Assembly: GCF_000025345.1 (NCBI RefSeq) | Contig: NC_013757.1 | Location: forward strand, 5,084,001 to 5,148,000 | Direction of reading: 5' to 3' | DNA: 64,000 nucleotides | Origin: Geodermatophilus obscurus DSM 43160 | GTDB taxonomy: Bacteria; Actinomycetota; Actinomycetes; Mycobacteriales; Geodermatophilaceae | Notes under the pieces: generated by a model | Told to the model about the DNA's origin: nothing | The model's database searches: none | The model's input: only the letters and a program-made list of their open reading frames with translations | Shown here: piece by piece, positions 60,164 to 64,000 of the stretch | Position numbering within the stretch: the stretch's first letter is position 1 | Layout: each line of letters starts with the position of its first letter | Position numbers and translations under genes: made by a program

Positions 60164-62089
60164 TCAGACCGCCAGGCCGACCCGGTCGCCGTCGAGGGTG
60201 GCCGCGCCGGCCCTGCGCGGAGCGAGGCAGTCGCCGACCCGGTGCACCTCCAGGCCGCTGTCGCGCAGCGCCGACCACAACTCGTCGTCGGCGCGCGGAG
60301 CGGTGGCGGCCACCACCCAGTCGGCGGTGCGCTCCTCGGCCGCGCCGGTCGGGTGGTGCAGCAGCCGCACCGTGCAACCGTCGACGGCGGTGACCAGCCG
60401 CTCCGTCGTCCGCCGGATGCCGAGCTCGGCGGCCCGCCGCTCCCAGCCGGGCCGGTCGAGGGTGAGGCCGAGGTCCTGGCCGACGACCAGTGCGGCGGTC
60501 ACCACCTCGACCGTGCAGCCGCGGGCGGCGAGCAGCACGGCCACCGAGGTGGCCGCCGCGGCGCCCAGGTCGTCGACGACGAGCACGTCGCCGGTGGGCT
60601 CGACCGCGCCGGTGAGCACGTCGCGGACGTCGACCACCCGATCCCCCTCCCCTGCCCAATCCGGCCGCACCGCGCGGGCGCCGGTGGCGAGGACGACGAC
60701 GTCCGGGGCCTCGGCCCGCACGCGCGCCGCGGTGGCGCGCACGCCGGTGCGGAGCGCCACCCCTGCCCGGGCGCACTCGGCCGCGAGGTCGTCGACCAGC
60801 GGGCGCAGCCCCTCCCGGCCGGGGGCGGACGCCGCGACCCGGATCGCGCCACCGGTGCGGTCGGCCTGCTCCCACACGGTGACCGCGTGCCCGCGGGCGG
60901 CGGCCGTCGCGGCGGCGCGGAGCCCCGCCGGCCCGCCGCCGACGACGAGCACCCGCCGCCGGCGCCGCGGTACCGGCAGCGGCGCCTCGCGCCCGGCCCG
61001 CGGGTTGGTCACGCAGCCGAGCGGCCGGTTCAGGCCCACCCGACCGACGCACTCCTGGTTGCAGCCCAGGCAGCGGCGCACCTCGCCGTCCCGCCCGGTC
61101 AGCGCCTTGGCGGCGAACCCGGGGTCGGCGATCTGCGCCCGGACCGCGCCGACCAGGTCGCAGTCGCCGTCGGCCAGCGCGCGCTCGGCCTGGGCGGGGG
61201 TGAGGAAGCGGCCGACGCCGATCACCGGCACGCCGACCGCGCTCCGGATCGCCGCCGAGAGGTAGCGCGCGTAGCCGGGCGGGGTGGTCATCGGCGGGAC
61301 GACGCGGTCGAGGGTCGCCGTCGCGACGCCGACGGTGGTGCTGACGTGGTCGACCAGGCCGCGGTCGGCGAGCAGCCGCGCAGTGGCCACCGCCTCGGCG
61401 AGCGCCGTCCCGCCGTGCAGGCCCTCCTCGTCGGCCAGCCGGACGCCGAGGGCGCGGCCGGGGCCGAGCGCCTCGCGGACGGCGGTGAGCACCTCGACCA
61501 GGAAGCGGGCGCGGGACTCGAGCGGGCCGCCGTAGCGGTCGGCGCGCCGGTTGGTGGCGCGGGACAGGAACTGGCGGACCAGCGAGGACTGCGAGGCCTG
61601 GACCTCCACGCCGTCGAAGCCGGCCGCGGCACAGCGGGCGGCGACGTCGGCGTACCCGGCGACCAGGCGGGCGAGGTCGGCGGTGGTGGCCTCGCGCGGG
61701 ACCTCACGGAACAAGGGGTCGGGCACCGGTGACGGCGCGAGCACCGGCATCCGGCTGTGCAGCGAGTCCGACTGCCCGCCGTTGTGGTTGACCTGGGCGA
61801 ACACCGGCACGCCGTGCGCGTGGACGGCCTCGGCGACCCGCCGCATCCCGGGCAGGACAGCGGGGTCGTGCCCGCGGACGAGCTTCTCGTAGGACCGGTC
61901 GGCGGGGTCGGTCGAGCACTCCTCGGTGACCACCAGCCCGGCGCCGCCGGCCGCGCGGGCCGCGTAGTAGGCGGCGTGCCGCTCGGTGAACCCGCCGTCG
62001 ACGGCGAAGTTCGTCAGGTGGGCGGGGAAGACGATGCGGTTGGGCAGCGTGACCGGCCCGACCCGCAGCGGCACGGACAGGTGTCGCAC
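60164..62089 (-). CDS. FadH/OYE-type flavin oxidoreductase of the mycofactocin system
   Basis: A 641-residue enzyme: an N-terminal Old Yellow Enzyme barrel (FMN; VPLRVGPVTLPNRIVFPAHLTNFAVDGG, FAQVNHNGGQSDS), a cysteine-rich iron-sulfur region (CLGCNQECVGRVGLNRPLGCVTNP), and a C-terminal FAD/NAD(P) domain (RVLVVGGGPAGLRAAATAAARGH). This is the layout of 2,4-dienoyl-CoA reductase-like proteins that co-occur with mycofactocin genes. Its substrate is unknown; a role in electron flow through mycofactocin is inferred. GTG 62089 follows ggagggag. First gene of the apparent operon. Confidence 0.92.
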   Translation of the reverse strand: MRHLSVPLRVGPVTLPNRIVFPAHLTNFAVDGGFTERHAAYYAARAAGGAGLVVTEECSTDPADRSYEKLVRGHDPAVLPGMRRVAEAVHAHGVPVFAQVNHNGGQSDSLHSRMPVLAPSPVPDPLFREVPREATTADLARLVAGYADVAARCAAAGFDGVEVQASQSSLVRQFLSRATNRRADRYGGPLESRARFLVEVLTAVREALGPGRALGVRLADEEGLHGGTALAEAVATARLLADRGLVDHVSTTVGVATATLDRVVPPMTTPPGYARYLSAAIRSAVGVPVIGVGRFLTPAQAERALADGDCDLVGAVRAQIADPGFAAKALTGRDGEVRRCLGCNQECVGRVGLNRPLGCVTNPRAGREAPLPVPRRRRRVLVVGGGPAGLRAAATAAARGHAVTVWEQADRTGGAIRVAASAPGREGLRPLVDDLAAECARAGVALRTGVRATAARVRAEAPDVVVLATGARAVRPDWAGEGDRVVDVRDVLTGAVEPTGDVLVVDDLGAAAATSVAVLLAARGCTVEVVTAALVVGQDLGLTLDRPGWERRAAELGIRRTTERLVTAVDGCTVRLLHHPTGAAEERTADWVVAATAPRADDELWSALRDSGLEVHRVGDCLAPRRAGAATLDGDRVGLAV

Positions 62090-62141
62090 GTGTTCTCCCT
62101 CCGCGGTCGGCCGGCTCCCGGGACGGTAGAGACTCCCAGGC

Positions 62142-62519
62142 ATGGCCCCTCGACGCTGCCCCTGCGGGACCGGGCTGCCCTACGCCGAGTGCTGCGGCCG
62201 GCTGCACGACGGCGCCGCGACGGCGGGGACGGCCGAGCAGCTGATGCGCTCGCGGTTCAGCGCCTTCGCCGTGGGCGACCCGGCGTACCTGCTCGCCACC
62301 TGGCACCCCTCGACCCGCCCGCCGTCGCTGGAACTCGACCCGACCGTGCGCTGGGCCGGCCTGGACGTGCTCGCCACGACCGACGGCGGGCTGCTCGCGG
62401 CGGAGGGCACGGTCGAGTTCCGGGCCTGGTACCGGCACGAGGCCGAGACCGGCAGCCAGCACGAGACGAGCCGGTTCGTCCGCGAGGACGGCGCCTGGCG
62501 GTACCTCGACGGCCGGTGA
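62142..62519 (+). CDS. YchJ-family protein with SEC-C-like zinc motif
   Basis: A 125-residue protein that begins RRCPCGTGLPYAECCGRLH, the SEC-C-like CPCGxG...CC zinc-binding motif of YchJ (UPF0225), followed by the YchJ helical part LMRSRFSAFAVGDPAYLLATWHPSTRP and a beta sheet ending in FVREDGAWRYLDG. The family may act in RNA or protein quality control; function not settled. ATG 62142 is 52 bases from the divergent fadH-like gene, so that gap holds both promoters. It converges on the HNH gene, with a hairpin between. Confidence 0.9.
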   Translation: MAPRRCPCGTGLPYAECCGRLHDGAATAGTAEQLMRSRFSAFAVGDPAYLLATWHPSTRPPSLELDPTVRWAGLDVLATTDGGLLAAEGTVEFRAWYRHEAETGSQHETSRFVREDGAWRYLDGR

Positions 62520-62537
62520 TCCCCGACCCCGCTGCGC

Positions 62538-62592
62538 GCCGGCAGTCGGCAGCTGACCGGCGCCCGTCGTGGGGCGTCGGCCAGCTGCCGGC
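62538..62592. terminator. Bulged hairpin between YchJ-like and HNH genes
   Basis: gccggcag and ctgaccggcgccc on the left pair with gggcgtcggccagctgccggc on the right apart from a seven-base bulge (tcggcag, itself a small duplication) and two mismatches. It lies between converging genes and can terminate both. Confidence 0.65.
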
Positions 62593-62607
62593 ATCAGGTG
62601 TATCTGC

Positions 62608-63831
62608 TCAGGCGGCGGTGCGCAGCGGCTCGGTGAGGTGCGGTCCGGTGCGGATCTCGGTGCCGTCGGGGCGCCAGGTGCGCCATCGGCCGTCGGGTTG
62701 TCGCTCGACCCGGAAGCCGTGGTGGACCTTCGTGTGGTGCCGTTCGCACAGCAGCGCGGAGTTGGCCAGGCTGGTCTCGCCGCCGTCGATCCAGGCGAGC
62801 AGGTGGTGGACGTCGCACCAGAAGGTCGGCGTCCCGCAGCCGGTGAACACGCAGCCGCCGTCGCGAACCTCCGCGGCCCGGCGGACGTGCGGTGGCACCA
62901 GGCGCAGGCTGCGGCCGTGCTCCAGCGGCAGCCCGTCGGGGCCCAGCACGATCCGGGTGACGGCCCCGTCGCAGGCGATCCAGCGGGCCCGGGCCGCGGA
63001 GATCGTCGCGCCGAAGCCCGTCTCGGCGGCACCGCGCCCGACCGCGGGGTCGACCAGGTCCTCGATGCCGATCTTCACGATGACCTGCGGCTTGTGGCCG
63101 CGCAGCGTCGGCAGACCACCGGCGGCCAGGGCGGTGTCGCACAGCTGCACCAGCCCATCGGCCAGCTGCTGGGCGCGGGTCCGCTCATCGGCGGCGCACC
63201 GCCCGGCCTGCACCACGGCTTCCAGCGCCGTCTGCAGCTTCTCCCCGCCTACGGCGTCCAGGTCGAACCGGCCGGAGATCGACCCGTCGGCGTGCCGGGC
63301 GATCACCAGCCGCCGGCCCTCGGTGGGGTCGGGCTCCGGGCCGTCGGCGTCGAGCCGGTCCAGGTAGTGGTGCACCGCCGTGGCGGTGTCGGCGTAAGGG
63401 CGGGTCACGGCCACCTCGGTCAGTACCGCGTCCACCTCGGCCACATCGACGTGCTGGTCTGCGGCAGCCGCCAGGTGTTCGGGCTCGGCGACCCGGCCGA
63501 TCACCGCGGCCTGCTCGCCGGTGAGCTGCCCGGCGGCGCACGCCGCGGCCATCACCGGCAGCTGCGCCAGCGCCCGCCCGGTACGCACCACCCGCGCGGC
63601 CTCGGACGCCGACAGGTGCCCGTGGCTGCGCAGCCAGGAGGCCATCGTCTTCAGCCCGTCGACCTCCGCGGCACCGGACACCTCGGCCTCGCGCACGGTG
63701 CGGGCCACCTCGGCGGCCAGCCGGTTCTGCGCCACCAGCAGCGGACGCAGCCGGTCGAGCAGGGCCGGGCCGAACAGCGGGGTGAGGTCCTCGGCGGCCA
63801 GGGCGTCGAGGGAGGCCAGCAGCTGCTCCAC
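62608..63831 (-). CDS. DUF222-HNH endonuclease-signature protein (13E12 repeat family type)
   Basis: A 407-residue protein of a multi-copy actinobacterial family: an N-terminal DUF222 region (LRSHGHLSASEAARVVRTGRAL, LTGEQAAVIGRVAEP) and a C-terminal HNH motif CVFTGCGTPTFWCDVHHLLAWIDGG followed by NSALLCERHHTKVHHG, with zinc cysteines and histidines intact (cited in parts). It is widely repeated in Mycobacterium (13E12) and in many actinobacteria; the activity is uncertain. GTG 63831. A good promoter lies upstream at 63863-63891. Confidence 0.9.
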   Translation of the reverse strand: MEQLLASLDALAAEDLTPLFGPALLDRLRPLLVAQNRLAAEVARTVREAEVSGAAEVDGLKTMASWLRSHGHLSASEAARVVRTGRALAQLPVMAAACAAGQLTGEQAAVIGRVAEPEHLAAAADQHVDVAEVDAVLTEVAVTRPYADTATAVHHYLDRLDADGPEPDPTEGRRLVIARHADGSISGRFDLDAVGGEKLQTALEAVVQAGRCAADERTRAQQLADGLVQLCDTALAAGGLPTLRGHKPQVIVKIGIEDLVDPAVGRGAAETGFGATISAARARWIACDGAVTRIVLGPDGLPLEHGRSLRLVPPHVRRAAEVRDGGCVFTGCGTPTFWCDVHHLLAWIDGGETSLANSALLCERHHTKVHHGFRVERQPDGRWRTWRPDGTEIRTGPHLTEPLRTAA

Positions 63832-63862
63832 GACACCCCCACCGGTTCGATCAGGTGTTCGA

Positions 63863-63891
63863 AGTCTAGCTCAACCGAGACAACTGATCAA
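63863..63891 (-). promoter_or_regulatory. Sigma-70-type promoter of the HNH gene
   Basis: On the minus strand, -35 TTGATC (63891-63886) and -10 TAGACT (63868-63863) are separated by exactly 17 bases. The -10 box ends 31 bases before the GTG at 63831. The surroundings are the least GC-rich part of the window. Confidence 0.6.
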
Positions 63892-64000
63892 CGCGAATTG
63901 CCAGCTCAGAGGCTTGTCCACAGATCCACGGAGAGCATTGACGACCTGGCAACGGCGACTCCGCAACGGCGACCACACCGCTGAGCGTGTGTCAGTACCG

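Noticed and set aside
57307-62141. Search for the mycofactocin precursor mftA and for mftB-D
   Set aside because: No short peptide ending in a GMCGVY-like motif and no radical SAM CxxxCxxC gene could be found around the mft genes within this window.

Overview
The window is chromosomal DNA from a very GC-rich actinobacterium. GTG starts are frequent, genes are tightly packed with many 4-base ATGA/GTGA overlaps, and several families are actinobacterial: mycofactocin maturation proteins, an Rv2466c-type mycothiol-linked thioredoxin-fold protein, an acVLRF1-type release factor, HelD/HelR, a SAM-IV riboswitch and a DUF222-HNH protein. The style fits a Geodermatophilaceae-like soil actinobacterium; that is inference, as no marker rRNA is present. 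No rRNA, tRNA, CRISPR array, insertion sequence or prophage was seen.

Layout. 0-10 kb: class A penicillin-binding protein, HelD-like helicase, a frameshifted alcohol dehydrogenase, acVLRF1/rhodanese/MFS genes, GTP-dependent PEP carboxykinase. 10-17 kb: an ArsR-AHSA1 pair under a perfect palindrome, small acidic and ferritin-like-sized proteins, nitronate monooxygenase, FrnE-like DsbA protein, FKBP isomerase, VOC protein, SDR, GH13 alpha-glucosidase. 17-26 kb: MFS exporter, truncated acyl-CoA dehydrogenase, a DeoR / deoxyribosyltransferase-like / Nudix operon (Nudix frameshifted), acetoacetyl-CoA synthetase, DUF2237, glutathione peroxidase and Rv2466c-like genes, DMT transporter. 26-32 kb: BCCT osmolyte transporter, thioesterase, MscS channel, zinc alcohol dehydrogenase. 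32-36 kb: SAM-IV riboswitch followed by metY-metX. 36-45 kb: APC permease, NlpC/P60 hydrolase, TldD/TldE pair, lipoprotein, MBL hydrolase. 45-49 kb: divergent TetR/RidA around an 11-bp inverted repeat, amidohydrolase, DedA, HAD and alpha/beta hydrolase. 49-54 kb: a form II coxSLMG molybdenum hydroxylase operon. 54-62 kb: MFS exporter and an apparent operon FadH/OYE - mftE - cysteine hydrolase - mftF - GAF regulator, a mycofactocin gene set without mftA-D. 62-64 kb: YchJ-like protein and DUF222-HNH protein.

The most unusual structure is a family of about 56-58 bp palindromic elements (near 12.0, 36.5, 38.1, 40.0 and 55.9 kb, with related hairpins at 35.3 and 39.35 kb). The outer arms differ between copies but stay complementary within each copy, as expected for a selected hairpin. 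The copies sit at, or run into, the 3' ends of genes; one copy lies inside the loop of another, and two supply the C-terminal codons of the gene they entered. Gene decay is also visible: a doubly frameshifted alcohol dehydrogenase, a frameshifted NudK-like Nudix gene, and an acyl-CoA dehydrogenase cut to its N-terminus.
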